Below are positions 7,901 to 16,269 of a DNA stretch of 64,000 nucleotides, in pieces. The notes beneath the pieces were generated by a model that made no database searches, had not been told where the DNA came from, and saw only the letters and a list, made by a program, of their open reading frames with translations. A program made the position numbers and the translations under genes. Within the stretch, counting starts at the first letter, position 1. Each line of letters begins with the position of its first letter. Source of the DNA: Psychroflexus aurantiacus (GTDB lineage: Bacteria; Bacteroidota; Bacteroidia; Flavobacteriales; Flavobacteriaceae). The stretch is taken from contig NZ_JAAIKD010000006.1 of assembly GCF_010820555.1 (NCBI RefSeq), positions 1-64,000 on the forward strand, read 5' to 3'.

Positions 7901-9121
7901 TTATAAAATTTCTGCCACCGTAAATGTACTTCCTCCCACAAAAATCAGATCGCCTGCCTTAGCCTCCCTTTGCGCCGCCTTCAAGGCATTTTTAACCGTG
8001 GTAAAGGCTTTGCCGTACAGGGAATAAGTCTTGGCCTTGTAATATAAGCTTGTGGCTTCCATTCCTCGGGGAACGTTGGGTTTGGAAAAGTAATACCTGG
8101 CTGTTGCCGGAAATAAGGGAAGAATGCTGTCCAGGTCCTTGTCGCTGACAAATCCTAAAACCATGTGCAAATTCTCAAACGTCTCCTGCATCACCTGCTC
8201 CAGAACCAGTTTTAGTCCCTCCTGATTGTGCGCGGTGTCTGCGACGATTTTAGGCTGCTCCCCAAGGATATCCCACCGCCCTTTCAGATGGGTGTTGTGT
8301 CTGACTTCAGCTAAACCTTTTCGGATAGCGGTTTTGCTCACCTTCCAGCCGTCGAGTGAATTCAAAACCTCCAGGGTCTTTAAACAGGTTTTCAGGTTGA
8401 ATTTCTGGTAATGTCCTTTTAGATCGCAGTCGGGCAGGGGCATATTCAGATCTTCAGCAAAGTGAATAGGCGCCTGTTCCAGCTCAGCTTTTTTCAGAAA
8501 TACAGCTTTGGTTTCAGGAGTGGTTTCACCAATCACCACGGGAACCGTTTTCTTAATGATTCCCGCTTTTTCTCCGGCGATTTTCTCCAGTGTGTTCCCT
8601 AGAAAAGCCATGTGATCCATGCCTATGTTGGTAATCACCGAGAGCAGAGGAGAGATGATGTTGGTAGAGTCTAGCCTGCCGCCCATGCCCACTTCAAAAA
8701 TGGCAATATCCACCTTTTCAGTCGCGAAATGGTCAAAAGCCATGCCCACAGTCATTTCGAAAAAAGACAGGTTTTGAGTCTCCAGAAAGGTCTTGTGCTG
8801 GTCAATAAATTCCACCACCTGGACCTTGGAAATATGCTCACCATTGATTTTGATACGCTCCCTGAAATCCTTAAGATGCGGTGAGGTGTACAAACCAACT
8901 TTATAGCCGGCGCTTTGCAGCACCGAAGCCAGCATATGGCTTACAGAGCCTTTCCCATTGGTACCTGCCACATGTATGCTCTTGAACTGCTGCTCAGGAT
9001 TCCCCAGCACTTTGGTCAGGGCTAAGGTATTGGTTAAGTCTTTTTTAAAGGCGGTCTGGCCTTGTCGCTGGTACATTGGAAGTTGCTCAAACATCCAGTG
9101 CAGCGTTTCAGTATAGCTCAT
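7901..9121 (-). CDS. folC: Bifunctional folylpolyglutamate/dihydrofolate synthase
   Basis: Cytoplasmic Mur-ligase-family enzyme that makes dihydrofolate from dihydropteroate and then adds glutamates to folates. The ATP loop VAGTNGKGSVSHML is near residues 51-64, followed by the substrate motif SPHLKDFRERIKING and the Mur-ligase middle-domain signature EVGMGGRLDSTNI. The C-terminal domain has VADTAHNQEG and the final VGGSTFTVAEIL. The 406-aa length is normal. It is the last gene of the exbB-exbD-tonB-folC run, six bases after the TonB-like gene, so it is probably cotranscribed with the energy-transduction genes. Confidence 0.95.
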   Translation of the reverse strand: MSYTETLHWMFEQLPMYQRQGQTAFKKDLTNTLALTKVLGNPEQQFKSIHVAGTNGKGSVSHMLASVLQSAGYKVGLYTSPHLKDFRERIKINGEHISKVQVVEFIDQHKTFLETQNLSFFEMTVGMAFDHFATEKVDIAIFEVGMGGRLDSTNIISPLLSVITNIGMDHMAFLGNTLEKIAGEKAGIIKKTVPVVIGETTPETKAVFLKKAELEQAPIHFAEDLNMPLPDCDLKGHYQKFNLKTCLKTLEVLNSLDGWKVSKTAIRKGLAEVRHNTHLKGRWDILGEQPKIVADTAHNQEGLKLVLEQVMQETFENLHMVLGFVSDKDLDSILPLFPATARYYFSKPNVPRGMEATSLYYKAKTYSLYGKAFTTVKNALKAAQREAKAGDLIFVGGSTFTVAEIL

Positions 9122-9127
9122 TTGTAG

Positions 9128-10012
9128 TTATTCAGATAATTTAAAAACGTAAGTGATAAAACCGATTTGTGTAGTTGGCGCTTTAGGGTCGCTGTTGAAT
9201 TTTGTCGCGAGGGCGGCACGCCTGGCGGGATCCAGAAGGCAGGCACTGGCGTTGGTCGTACCCTTAGCTCCAGGTGTAGCTTTCACCACGTCACCGCTTC
9301 TGTTCACTTCTATCCTCACCACGACTTCACCGGACTCGTCACAATCCGGGACAATTTTCTTTTTATTAATGGCTTTTCTACCACCAAGGCGGTAATTGCC
9401 ATCCCCGTCCAGTCCTTTTCCGGTACCGTAATAATTTTTGGCATTGGGGTCTCCTTCCGGATCCCCTTTATCTCCTGCCAGGTTATCGTTGCCATCCCCG
9501 CTTTCGGCCCGCCCTTCATTTTCCGGACCATTCATCAGGCTCTCCATAGCATCGGTGACCGATTGCTCTGGTTTTTGTTCTTTCACGGGCTCGGGTTCCG
9601 CCTCCGGAGTGGGTTCCGGCTCAGGTTCTTCCACTTTTTCTTTGACTTCTTCCTTTGGCTTTTCAGGCTGTTTTTTGGTTTCTTTTACAACCTCTTTTTT
9701 GTCTTCGATGACAGGTGCTTCCTCGCTTTCCTGAGTCACTACATCGTCCTGAATATCTTCTGCTGTTGTTTCTTCCACTTCCTGAGGCGGTGGTGGCGTA
9801 CTTTTGGGTTGTGGTGAAGTTTTCACGAGAGCATCGGGCTGTACATCTCCGGAGCCCACCTCTGTGGTTCCAAAATTAATCGCAATCCCTCGCTGTTCCG
9901 GTGGATCCATATAATTCAGCCCAAAGAAAAACATCAGCAATACAAACAGGATATAAATTCCTGTGGTGATGAAGAAAGATTTCTTCTCGTGTCTGGTTTT
10001 AAATAGGTTCAC
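9128..10012 (-). CDS. TonB-like energy transducer
   Basis: A 294-aa single-pass inner-membrane protein: cytoplasmic N-terminus, membrane helix at about residues 13-32, then a long periplasmic linker rich in Pro, Glu and Lys (residues about 65-150). It should carry proton-motive energy from ExbB/ExbD to the outer-membrane TonB-dependent receptors, two of which are encoded in this window. The C-terminal domain (GEVVVRIEVNRSGDVV, FITYVFKLSE) is TonB-like but short. The start codon is GTG (10010-10012), three bases after the exbD stop; no in-frame ATG precedes the membrane helix. A Gly/Asp-rich stretch (GDGNDNLAGDKGDPEG) at about 170-200 is the part most unlike classical TonB. Confidence 0.85.
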   Translation of the reverse strand: MNLFKTRHEKKSFFITTGIYILFVLLMFFFGLNYMDPPEQRGIAINFGTTEVGSGDVQPDALVKTSPQPKSTPPPPQEVEETTAEDIQDDVVTQESEEAPVIEDKKEVVKETKKQPEKPKEEVKEKVEEPEPEPTPEAEPEPVKEQKPEQSVTDAMESLMNGPENEGRAESGDGNDNLAGDKGDPEGDPNAKNYYGTGKGLDGDGNYRLGGRKAINKKKIVPDCDESGEVVVRIEVNRSGDVVKATPGAKGTTNASACLLDPARRAALATKFNSDPKAPTTQIGFITYVFKLSE

Positions 10013-10015
10013 AAT

Positions 10016-10408
10016 TTAGTCGGGTTTAACAGCCAGTACAATTTTGTACTTATTCCTGTTGGCTATATCCATGATGAGTACGGCTTTTTCAATAGGAACT
10101 CCCTCTGCGGCTCGCAAAACAATAGTAGGATCCTCAATACCGCTTAGCCGGGCTTTGAGTTCACTTTCTATGCGACTGGAGCTTACCGGCTCTTCATTGA
10201 TGTAAAATTTCAAATCGTCTGTTATGCTCACCGCTATATTTTGAGTGGTTGTGGTCTTACCCTTGGCCTTGGGTAAAATCAGGTCCAAAGCTTCGGGGGT
10301 GATTATGGGAGACGTCAACATAAAAAAGATGAGCAGCAAAAACACAATGTCTGTCATCGAAGACATGCTGAAGGTGGCGCTCACTTTATTTCTACCTCGT
10401 AAATTCAT
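10016..10408 (-). CDS. exbD: Biopolymer transport protein ExbD
   Basis: A 130-aa inner-membrane subunit of the ExbB-ExbD proton-driven motor that energises TonB. One transmembrane helix (about residues 18-37) contains Asp20 in SSMTDIVFLLL, the proton-carrying residue of the ExbD/TolR family. The periplasmic domain follows and ends VPIEKAVLIMDIANRNKYKIVLAV, as in the family. It sits two bases after exbB and three bases before the TonB-like gene, a compact operon. Confidence 0.95.
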   Translation of the reverse strand: MNLRGRNKVSATFSMSSMTDIVFLLLIFFMLTSPIITPEALDLILPKAKGKTTTTQNIAVSITDDLKFYINEEPVSSSRIESELKARLSGIEDPTIVLRAAEGVPIEKAVLIMDIANRNKYKIVLAVKPD

Positions 10409-10410
10409 AA

Positions 10411-11100
10411 CTAACTAGGTTCGTTCAGTAAATCCAGGAAATCTACGGCGGTGGCTTCCATCTGGTGCACCACTTTATCGGTTCTAACGACGACGTGGTT
10501 GTAACCGATATAAGCGATAATACCTACGATAAGTCCCGCCACGGTTGTGGTCATCGCGGTGTAAATACCTTCGGCCAGCGATCCCATTTCGGCCTGGCCG
10601 CTGCTGCTGGCCAGTTCATGAAAAGCAATAACCATTCCGATGACGGTTCCCAGGAAACCAATCATGGGTGCAGCACCGGCGATGGTTGCCAGGACACTGA
10701 CGTTCTTCTCCAGCTTGTAAACTTCAAGTCGGCCGGCATTTTCGATGGCGGTATTGATGTCTTCCAGAGGCATACCAATTCTGGATATGCCCTTTTGCGT
10801 AAGTCTGGCAACAGGAGAATTCTCCTGGGCACAGCGCATTTTTGCCGACTCGATATTGCCCGAAGTTACGCTGTCCTTAATCTGATTCATAAAATTCTTA
10901 TCGGTCTTCGAGGCTGCTTTGATAGCGAAAATGCGTTCAAAATAAATGTAAATCGCAAGAAACAAAAGCACGGCCAGAATCAAAATGATAATGGTTCCTC
11001 CCGGACCACCACTGAACATTAAATCGATGATGGACAAGGTTTTCTCTTCGGCAAGTTCTTCTCCGACAACAGGAGTGTCTTGAGCAAATGGTATCATCAT
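10411..11100 (-). CDS. exbB: ExbB/TolQ-family proton channel subunit
   Basis: A 229-aa inner-membrane protein of the MotA/TolQ/ExbB family that forms the pentameric channel around ExbD. Three hydrophobic segments are visible: about residues 33-52, 135-160 and 180-200, with the family signature LATIAGAAPMIGFLGTVIGM in the second. The N-terminus begins Met-Met and either can be the start. It is the first gene of exbB-exbD-tonB-folC. The motor most likely serves the TonB-dependent receptors at 20480 and 52146. Confidence 0.93.
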   Translation of the reverse strand: MMIPFAQDTPVVGEELAEEKTLSIIDLMFSGGPGGTIIILILAVLLFLAIYIYFERIFAIKAASKTDKNFMNQIKDSVTSGNIESAKMRCAQENSPVARLTQKGISRIGMPLEDINTAIENAGRLEVYKLEKNVSVLATIAGAAPMIGFLGTVIGMVIAFHELASSSGQAEMGSLAEGIYTAMTTTVAGLIVGIIAYIGYNHVVVRTDKVVHQMEATAVDFLDLLNEPS

Positions 11101-11176
11101 GAGTTAAGGTGTATTTAGTATATAAACAACGCTAATGTAAGCAATTAATTTCATCACGTGTTAAGTATTTTCGACT

Positions 11177-12403
11177 CTAAATCAATTGTTTTAACGCAAT
11201 TTCCAAAGCCACACTGCTGATGTGTTTTTTGTCATTGTTATGTTCAAAGGTCCGCTGAATGGCATTTTTGATCGTGAGAGATATATCGTTAAAAATCGCT
11301 TCATCGGTCATTAAGACTTTGCGTTCCATAAAGTAGGCAAAGACTCTCGCCATTCCGCAGTTGGCAATAAAATCGGGGATCACACTGGCCTTTTGGTCGG
11401 CGTATTCCATAATCGGACCAAAGAAGATTTCCCGGTCTGCAAAGGGTACATTGGCCCCGCAGGAAATCACTTCCAGACCATGCTCCACCAGGCTGTCGAT
11501 CTGGTCTTTTTGAATGAGTCTGGACGAAGCGCAGGGTGCAAAAATCTCTGCGCCAAGCGACCAGAATTCAGCATTGGCCTTATCGAAAGGAATCAAATCC
11601 GGACTTTTTAAGGTGTTTCCTTCTTTCGCTAAAAACAAGTCCTTGATTTCTTCAAAGCTAAACCCATTTTTATTGATTAATCCGCCATTACGGTCCAGAA
11701 TACCGATGATTTTAACGCCCATTTTGGACAGGTAAAAAGCAGCGGCAGAGCCTACATTTCCAAAACCTTGAATGATGGCTGTTTTGCCTTTCACATCCCC
11801 GCCGTAAATGCTGTAGTAATGTTTTGTAGATTCTGCAACGCCATAGCCTGTACACATGTCGGCTACAGTGAATTTTCGTAATACGTCTGGGGTATAATCG
11901 GTGTTTTCTATAACCTTGATGACCCCCTGTCTCAGCTGTCCAATTCTGTTGATTTTATCGGCTTCTGTAGGTTGAAAATGCCCGTTGAAAACCCCCTCCT
12001 GCGGATGCCATACGCCACAGCTTTCTGTAATGGGAATGACCTCGTGGATTTCATCTACATTCAGGTCACCACCCGTGCCGTAATAACTTTTCAGCAATGG
12101 AGAAACCGCCTTATACCAGCGTTCCAGAACCGCCTGTTTTCGGGGATCACTGGGATCAAAATTGATGCCCGATTTCGCTCCGCCAATGTCCGGGCCGGAC
12201 ACGGTAAATTTGATTTCCATGGTTTTTGCCAGGGACAGGACTTCATGTTCATTTAATCCTTCCCGCATACGTGTTCCGCCGCCGGCAGCACCGCCTCGCA
12301 GGGAGTTGATAACCGTCCAGCCTTCGGCTTCCGTTTCAGAATCCTTCCAGTGAAACACGATCTCAGGGGCTTTATCTTCATATTTTTTTAAAAGTTCTTT
12401 CAT
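11177..12403 (-). CDS. Glu/Leu/Phe/Val dehydrogenase
   Basis: NAD(P)-dependent amino-acid dehydrogenase of the glutamate/leucine family, 408 aa, which interconverts an amino acid with its 2-oxo acid and ammonia. The catalytic-lysine segment GPDIGGAKSGINFDP is near residues 80-95 and the Rossmann loop GFGNVGSAAA is near 205. The family also contains leucine dehydrogenases and the exact substrate cannot be settled by eye. The start MKELLKKYED (12403) is chosen 16 codons inside the longest frame because a TATATTTG promoter box (12442-12435) lies between the two, so the upstream ATG would not be usefully transcribed. Monocistronic. Confidence 0.88.
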   Translation of the reverse strand: MKELLKKYEDKAPEIVFHWKDSETEAEGWTVINSLRGGAAGGGTRMREGLNEHEVLSLAKTMEIKFTVSGPDIGGAKSGINFDPSDPRKQAVLERWYKAVSPLLKSYYGTGGDLNVDEIHEVIPITESCGVWHPQEGVFNGHFQPTEADKINRIGQLRQGVIKVIENTDYTPDVLRKFTVADMCTGYGVAESTKHYYSIYGGDVKGKTAIIQGFGNVGSAAAFYLSKMGVKIIGILDRNGGLINKNGFSFEEIKDLFLAKEGNTLKSPDLIPFDKANAEFWSLGAEIFAPCASSRLIQKDQIDSLVEHGLEVISCGANVPFADREIFFGPIMEYADQKASVIPDFIANCGMARVFAYFMERKVLMTDEAIFNDISLTIKNAIQRTFEHNNDKKHISSVALEIALKQLI

Positions 12404-12434
12404 AGGGAATCTTCGCGTTTTGATGATTTGCTGG

Positions 12435-12442
12435 CAAATATA
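12435..12442 (-). promoter_or_regulatory. Promoter -7 box of the amino-acid dehydrogenase gene
   Basis: Minus strand TATATTTG, an exact match to the Bacteroidota TAnnTTTG box, about 32 bases before the chosen ATG. Confidence 0.6.
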
Positions 12443-12493
12443 TAGATTCATTGAAGCCCAGCCGATTTGAGCTTCAATTATTCTTAAAATGTA

Positions 12494-13546
12494 TTAAGGT
12501 AAGAAAACCTGACCGGAGGAATGGTCCTGCGAAGCCCCCGTTACCGAAGCCAGCACATTCACTTCGCCACGGACTTTCAAAACACCTAAAAATCCGAAAA
12601 CCAGGGCTTCTTTGTAATTGATCACTTCAGGGTCTGGAATGACAAGTTCAGCATCACATTGCTCAGAAATCAGCTCCATCAAATACCCATTGAACGTGCC
12701 TCCGCCGGTAAAGAGCACCTTTTGGTGACCGGAAACGGCCTTGGCGATCTGACGGGCGAAGTGTTGCGTGCAGGTGCTTATTATTTCTTCAGAACTCAAT
12801 TCTGTAAGATTCAATAGGGGAAGAAATTCAGCTTCCAGCCATTCGATGCCTAGCGATTTTGGCGGGGGTTTGGAATAATACTGAAGCTTTTCCAGTTCAG
12901 CACCGAGCTCCAGATTTGGAACTGAAGCCCTGGCGATAGAACCACCCTCGTCATAGGCTTTGCCAAGCCTGTTGGCATATCTATTCAGAATTTTATTGAC
13001 GGGGCAGATGTCATACGCGATACGCTGATTCCCGCTTTCAAAAGAAATATTGGCGAAGCCACCCAGATTTACGCAGGCCTCATATTGGCCAAAAAGCAGG
13101 CGATCTCCAATGGGAACCAAAGGAGCACCCTGACCGCCCAGGTCTACATCCTGTACCCTAAAATCGCAGATGACTTTGTGATGGGTCAGACCAGCCAGCG
13201 TTGGCAGATTGCCAATCTGGTAGGTGAGCCCCTTTTCGGGCTGGTGTAAAATGGTGTGGCCGTGAGAAGCGATGAAATCAATGTCAGACACGTGGTTCTC
13301 GCTGATAAATCGATTGATATATTCAGCCAGCAAAAGCGTATAGTCTTCATCCAGGGCTTTGATTTGTTCCATAGGTCGGGTGTGCGCATGTTTCAGCTTT
13401 TCTAACCAGACAGAGGAATAGGCGTAGGTACTGGTAGAATGAATTTCAAAAGAAAAATCTTCCCCTTTTTGGAAGCTACAGTGGACAAGGTCGATTCCAT
13501 CCAGGGAAGTGCCAGACATGACGCCGATTACAGAATAGGTGTTCAT
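12494..13546 (-). CDS. anmK: Anhydro-N-acetylmuramic acid kinase
   Basis: Cytoplasmic sugar kinase of peptidoglycan recycling: it opens and phosphorylates 1,6-anhydro-MurNAc to MurNAc-6-phosphate. The N-terminal phosphate loop GVMSGTSLDGID lies at residues 8-19 of the chosen start, ASHGHTILHQP and GGQGAPLVPIGD are the central family motifs, and VLFTGGGTFNGYLME is the C-terminal ATP-site segment. The start MNTYSVIGVM (13546) is chosen over the ATG seven codons upstream because the family begins here; the choice is not certain. No murQ-like etherase is adjacent, although one would be expected elsewhere for the pathway to run. It lies upstream of the dehydrogenase on the same strand but 90 bases away. 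Confidence 0.92.
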   Translation of the reverse strand: MNTYSVIGVMSGTSLDGIDLVHCSFQKGEDFSFEIHSTSTYAYSSVWLEKLKHAHTRPMEQIKALDEDYTLLLAEYINRFISENHVSDIDFIASHGHTILHQPEKGLTYQIGNLPTLAGLTHHKVICDFRVQDVDLGGQGAPLVPIGDRLLFGQYEACVNLGGFANISFESGNQRIAYDICPVNKILNRYANRLGKAYDEGGSIARASVPNLELGAELEKLQYYSKPPPKSLGIEWLEAEFLPLLNLTELSSEEIISTCTQHFARQIAKAVSGHQKVLFTGGGTFNGYLMELISEQCDAELVIPDPEVINYKEALVFGFLGVLKVRGEVNVLASVTGASQDHSSGQVFLP

Positions 13547-13691
13547 AGATGAGTTCTCTGTGGTCAAAATTAATCCAAAGTCTTTAAACCTTTTGCCTGT
13601 AGATGTTTTTTCTAAAGAATTTTTCGTTCCACGTATTTTACATTAATCTTAATTTATGAAAGCTTTGATTGAAAATTCTTTAGGTTAATCT

Positions 13692-13699
13692 TATATTTG
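13692..13699 (+). promoter_or_regulatory. Promoter -7 box of the acyl-CoA dehydrogenase gene
   Basis: TATATTTG (exact TAnnTTTG), with ATTG 20 bases upstream at 13668-13671 as a possible -33 element. The ATG is 36 bases downstream. Confidence 0.65.
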
Positions 13700-13734
13700 T
13701 GTCAAATTTTTAATAAAACTGAAACAGAAATTAT

Positions 13735-14877
13735 ATGGATTTTAAATTGACAGAAGAACACGAAATGATTCGCCAGGCGGCGAGAGATTTCGCTATCAAT
13801 GAATTGAAACCCGGGGTCATTGAACGTGATGAAAAACAGGAGTTTCCCAAAGAACAGGTTAAGAAGATGGGCGAGCTCGGATTTATGGGCATGATGGCCT
13901 CTCCAGAGTATGGAGGCGGCGGAATGGATACCGTATCTTACGTCTTGGCGATGGAAGAATTGTCGAAAATAGACGCCTCGGCTTCCGTTGTGGTTTCTGT
14001 GAATAATTCGCTGGTATGCTGGGGACTGGATACCTACGGTACCGAGGCGCAAAAAGAAAAATATTTATCCAAATTAACGACTGGCGAGAAAATCGGCGCC
14101 TTCTGTTTGAGTGAACCTGAAGCTGGGAGTGATGCGACCTCTCAAAAAACGACGGCCATCGATAAAGGAGATCACTATATCCTTAACGGTACCAAAAACT
14201 GGATTACCAACGGAAGTTCTGCAGAAATTTATTTGGTGATTGCACATACAGACAAGCAGAAAAAGCACCGTGGAATCAATGCCTTTATTGTAGAACGAGG
14301 TATGGAAGGTTTTGAAGTGGGTCCAAAAGAACAAAAAATGGGTATTCGCGGAAGTGATACGCATTCGCTGACCTTCAACGATGTGAAAGTGCCTAAAGAA
14401 AACAGAATTGGCGAAGATGGGTTCGGATTTAAATTTGCCATGAAAACGTTGGCTGGAGGAAGAATCGGTATTGCAGCTCAGGCTTTAGGTATTGCTGCCG
14501 GGGCTTATGAATTGGCGAAAGAGTATTCCAAAATCAGAAAAGCCTTTGGAACTGAAATTAAAAACCACCAGGCCATTGCGTTTAAACTGGCAGACATGCA
14601 CACCAGCATAGAAGCGGCAAGACATATGGTTATGAAAGCAGCCTGGGATAAAGACAACGGGAACAACTACGATTTGTCTGGGGCTATGGCTAAGCTGTAT
14701 GCTTCTCAGGTAGCGATGGATGTGACGATTGAAGCAGTGCAGGTTCACGGTGGAAATGGCTATGTCAAAGAATACCACGTGGAACGAATGATGCGTGATG
14801 CTAAAATCACTCAGATTTATGAAGGAACTTCAGAAATTCAAAAAATAGTCATCTCCAGAAGTATCTTGGCCGACTAA
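13735..14877 (+). CDS. Acyl-CoA dehydrogenase, short-chain (butyryl-CoA) type
   Basis: FAD enzyme of 380 aa that puts the 2,3 double bond into acyl-CoA during fatty-acid or branched-chain amino-acid breakdown. The FAD/substrate segment AFCLSEPEAGSDATS is near residues 122-136, and WITNGSSAEIYLV is the second signature. The catalytic base is Glu363 in IYEGTSEIQ, the position used by short- and medium-chain enzymes (not the isovaleryl type). The C-terminal IVISRSILAD is typical of short-chain members. It has its own promoter and a very strong terminator, so it is monocistronic; no electron-transfer-flavoprotein gene is adjacent. The chain-length preference is an inference from similarity. Confidence 0.9.
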   Translation: MDFKLTEEHEMIRQAARDFAINELKPGVIERDEKQEFPKEQVKKMGELGFMGMMASPEYGGGGMDTVSYVLAMEELSKIDASASVVVSVNNSLVCWGLDTYGTEAQKEKYLSKLTTGEKIGAFCLSEPEAGSDATSQKTTAIDKGDHYILNGTKNWITNGSSAEIYLVIAHTDKQKKHRGINAFIVERGMEGFEVGPKEQKMGIRGSDTHSLTFNDVKVPKENRIGEDGFGFKFAMKTLAGGRIGIAAQALGIAAGAYELAKEYSKIRKAFGTEIKNHQAIAFKLADMHTSIEAARHMVMKAAWDKDNGNNYDLSGAMAKLYASQVAMDVTIEAVQVHGGNGYVKEYHVERMMRDAKITQIYEGTSEIQKIVISRSILAD

Positions 14878-14900
14878 TATTTGACATTAGAGCATAGTAA

Positions 14901-14940
14901 AAGCCTGAAATTCTAAGCTTTAGAATTTCAGGCTTTTTTG
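14901..14940 (+). terminator. Strong intrinsic terminator after the acyl-CoA dehydrogenase gene
   Basis: A 16-bp perfect stem, AAGCCTGAAATTCTAA with its exact complement, loop GCT, followed by a T-run. Confidence 0.95.
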
Positions 14941-14951
14941 TTTCTCTTTCC

Positions 14952-15000
14952 GACGATAGAAGGTAGTAAGTACAAAGTAGAAAGTACTGAGTAGTCAGTA
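14952..15000 (+). repeat. AGTAGTC-type low-complexity repeat, site 1
   Basis: CGACGATAGAAGGTAGTAAG, AGTACAAAGTAGAAAGTACT and GAGTAGTCAGTA: a degenerate heptad repeat of AGTAGTC/AGTACAA words. The same start (CGACG.TAGAA) and words recur at 18737-18775, and a pure array of the heptad lies at 45571-45605. It is part of a 446-base gap (14941-15386) with no confident gene. Confidence 0.6.
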
Positions 15001-15045
15001 TGAAACGGGAAGTTGTATTCGATGTTTAATATTCAGTATTCAATA

Positions 15046-15204
15046 TTAAGTAGTTTTTGAGTGCTTAGTTTGAAAAGGACTATCTATAGATAAGCCAAAT
15101 ACATCGCTTATCCAGTCTGCCGTAAGGTAAGCCATAGGGTATTTAGGGATATACCGGCCATCTGTCACTTCAAGTTGGACTGTATATCCTGTACTTAAAG
15201 ACAC
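15046..15204 (-). pseudogene. Possible gene remnant, 52 codons
   Basis: A minus-strand open stretch with protein-like composition (beta-rich GYTVQLEVTDGRYIPKYP, then AYLTADWISDVFGLSIDSPF) that ends at a stop inside AT-rich repeat-like DNA. It has only a GTG start candidate (15204-15202), and an in-frame stop lies a few codons upstream. No promoter or ribosome-binding site is evident and no family was recognised. It may be the decayed C-terminal end of a lost gene. It could equally be chance. Confidence 0.2.
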
Positions 15205-15386
15205 AAAGCTATACGCTTATTTTTTTATGTAACCGACTCAAAGTCCATAGCGAGGTAATTCAATTAAAACAACCAATACCAATAGTTTTTAATTTGGTGG
15301 ATTTCAACTCGCCTTTGCCTTCTGCTTGTTTTGAAAAGTTTTTCTTCTAATAAAAAATAGTATCCTTGCCATTCAAAAGGTAAACT

Positions 15387-15647
15387 ATGAAAATTTCAGT
15401 AGAATTGACGCTCACGCCTATTCAGGACGATTACGAACCTATCATTATCGATTTTATTAAAGCTCTGCGTAACTCCGGACTTAGAGTTATTGAAAATCCG
15501 CTGAGTACACAGGTGTATGGTGAATACGAGAACGTGATGCAAATTCTGCAGGAAGAAGTTCAGACGGCTTTTGAAGCCATGGACCGGGGTTTACTGCACA
15601 TGAAACTGATAAAAACGGATAGAAGTAAGTATGAGCCTCATTTTTGA
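15387..15647 (+). CDS. Thiamine-binding family protein (MTH1187/YkoF-like)
   Basis: An 86-aa small cytoplasmic ferredoxin-like-fold protein of the thiamine-binding family (formerly DUF77). Family features are ELTLTPIQDDYEPIIIDFIK at the start and the strand STQVYGEYENVMQIL in the middle. Members bind thiamine or its pyrimidine part; some act near thiamine transporters. It overlaps the next gene, a PnuC-type transporter, by 17 bases, so the two are translationally linked. This is the first gene of a five-gene operon ending with arfB. No riboswitch was recognised in the gap upstream. Confidence 0.8.
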   Translation: MKISVELTLTPIQDDYEPIIIDFIKALRNSGLRVIENPLSTQVYGEYENVMQILQEEVQTAFEAMDRGLLHMKLIKTDRSKYEPHF

Positions 15648-16269
15648 TTGGTTGTTTTCAGAATATGAAAACACCCCAGCGCATTTTATTGTTTTAGAAA
15701 TCATCGCCATTGTCTTTGGATTTTTGAGTGTTTTATTTTCAAAAAAAGACAATATCCTGGTGTTTCCCACAGGGATTGTAAGCACGCTTATTTTTGTTTA
15801 CATCCTCTATCAGTATAGCCTTTTAGGGGATATGATGATCAATGCCTATTATTTTATCATGAGTATTTACGGCTGGTATATCTGGACCAGAAAGGTGGAT
15901 GCATCGCATTTCATTCCCATTCAAAAAGCAACACCAAGAGAAAACATAAAATCGATTTTTATCTTTATAGGAACCGCCATCTTTGTTTCTGTGGTTTATG
16001 AATTTTTTGATAAGTGGGAGGGATGGATCAGTTATATGGATGTATTGACCACCGGGATTTTCTTTGTGGGGATGTGGCTGATGGCCAAAAAGCGACTTGA
16101 AAACTGGATTTACTGGATAGTTGGGGACCTCATTTCTATTCCCCTGTATTACTACAAAGGCCTTACCTTTACTTCCTTTCAGTATTTACTTTTTACGATC
16201 ATTGCTGTTTACGGATTTTTAGAATGGAAAAAGAACTTGAACAAACCCAAAGAGACCTTACTAAAATAG
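15631..16269 (+). CDS. pnuC: PnuC-type vitamin transporter (nicotinamide riboside or thiamine)
   Basis: A 212-aa inner-membrane facilitator of the PnuC family with about seven hydrophobic segments. Family motifs include MINAYYFIMSIYGWYIWTRK near residues 70-88 and NWIYWIVGDLISIPLYYYKG near 155-175. PnuC moves nicotinamide riboside and relies on a cytoplasmic kinase to trap it; the close relative PnuT moves thiamine. Here the upstream neighbour is a thiamine-binding protein and a TPP-riboswitch-controlled receptor lies 4 kb away, which favours thiamine, whereas the downstream NadR-like kinase favours nicotinamide riboside. It overlaps both neighbours (17 and 46 bases). The substrate is therefore left open. 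Confidence 0.88.
   Translation: MSLIFDWLFSEYENTPAHFIVLEIIAIVFGFLSVLFSKKDNILVFPTGIVSTLIFVYILYQYSLLGDMMINAYYFIMSIYGWYIWTRKVDASHFIPIQKATPRENIKSIFIFIGTAIFVSVVYEFFDKWEGWISYMDVLTTGIFFVGMWLMAKKRLENWIYWIVGDLISIPLYYYKGLTFTSFQYLLFTIIAVYGFLEWKKNLNKPKETLLK

Noticed and set aside
9167-9817. A 216-codon plus-strand open frame opposite the TonB-like gene
   Set aside because: It is a shadow of the Pro/Glu/Lys-rich linker on the other strand.
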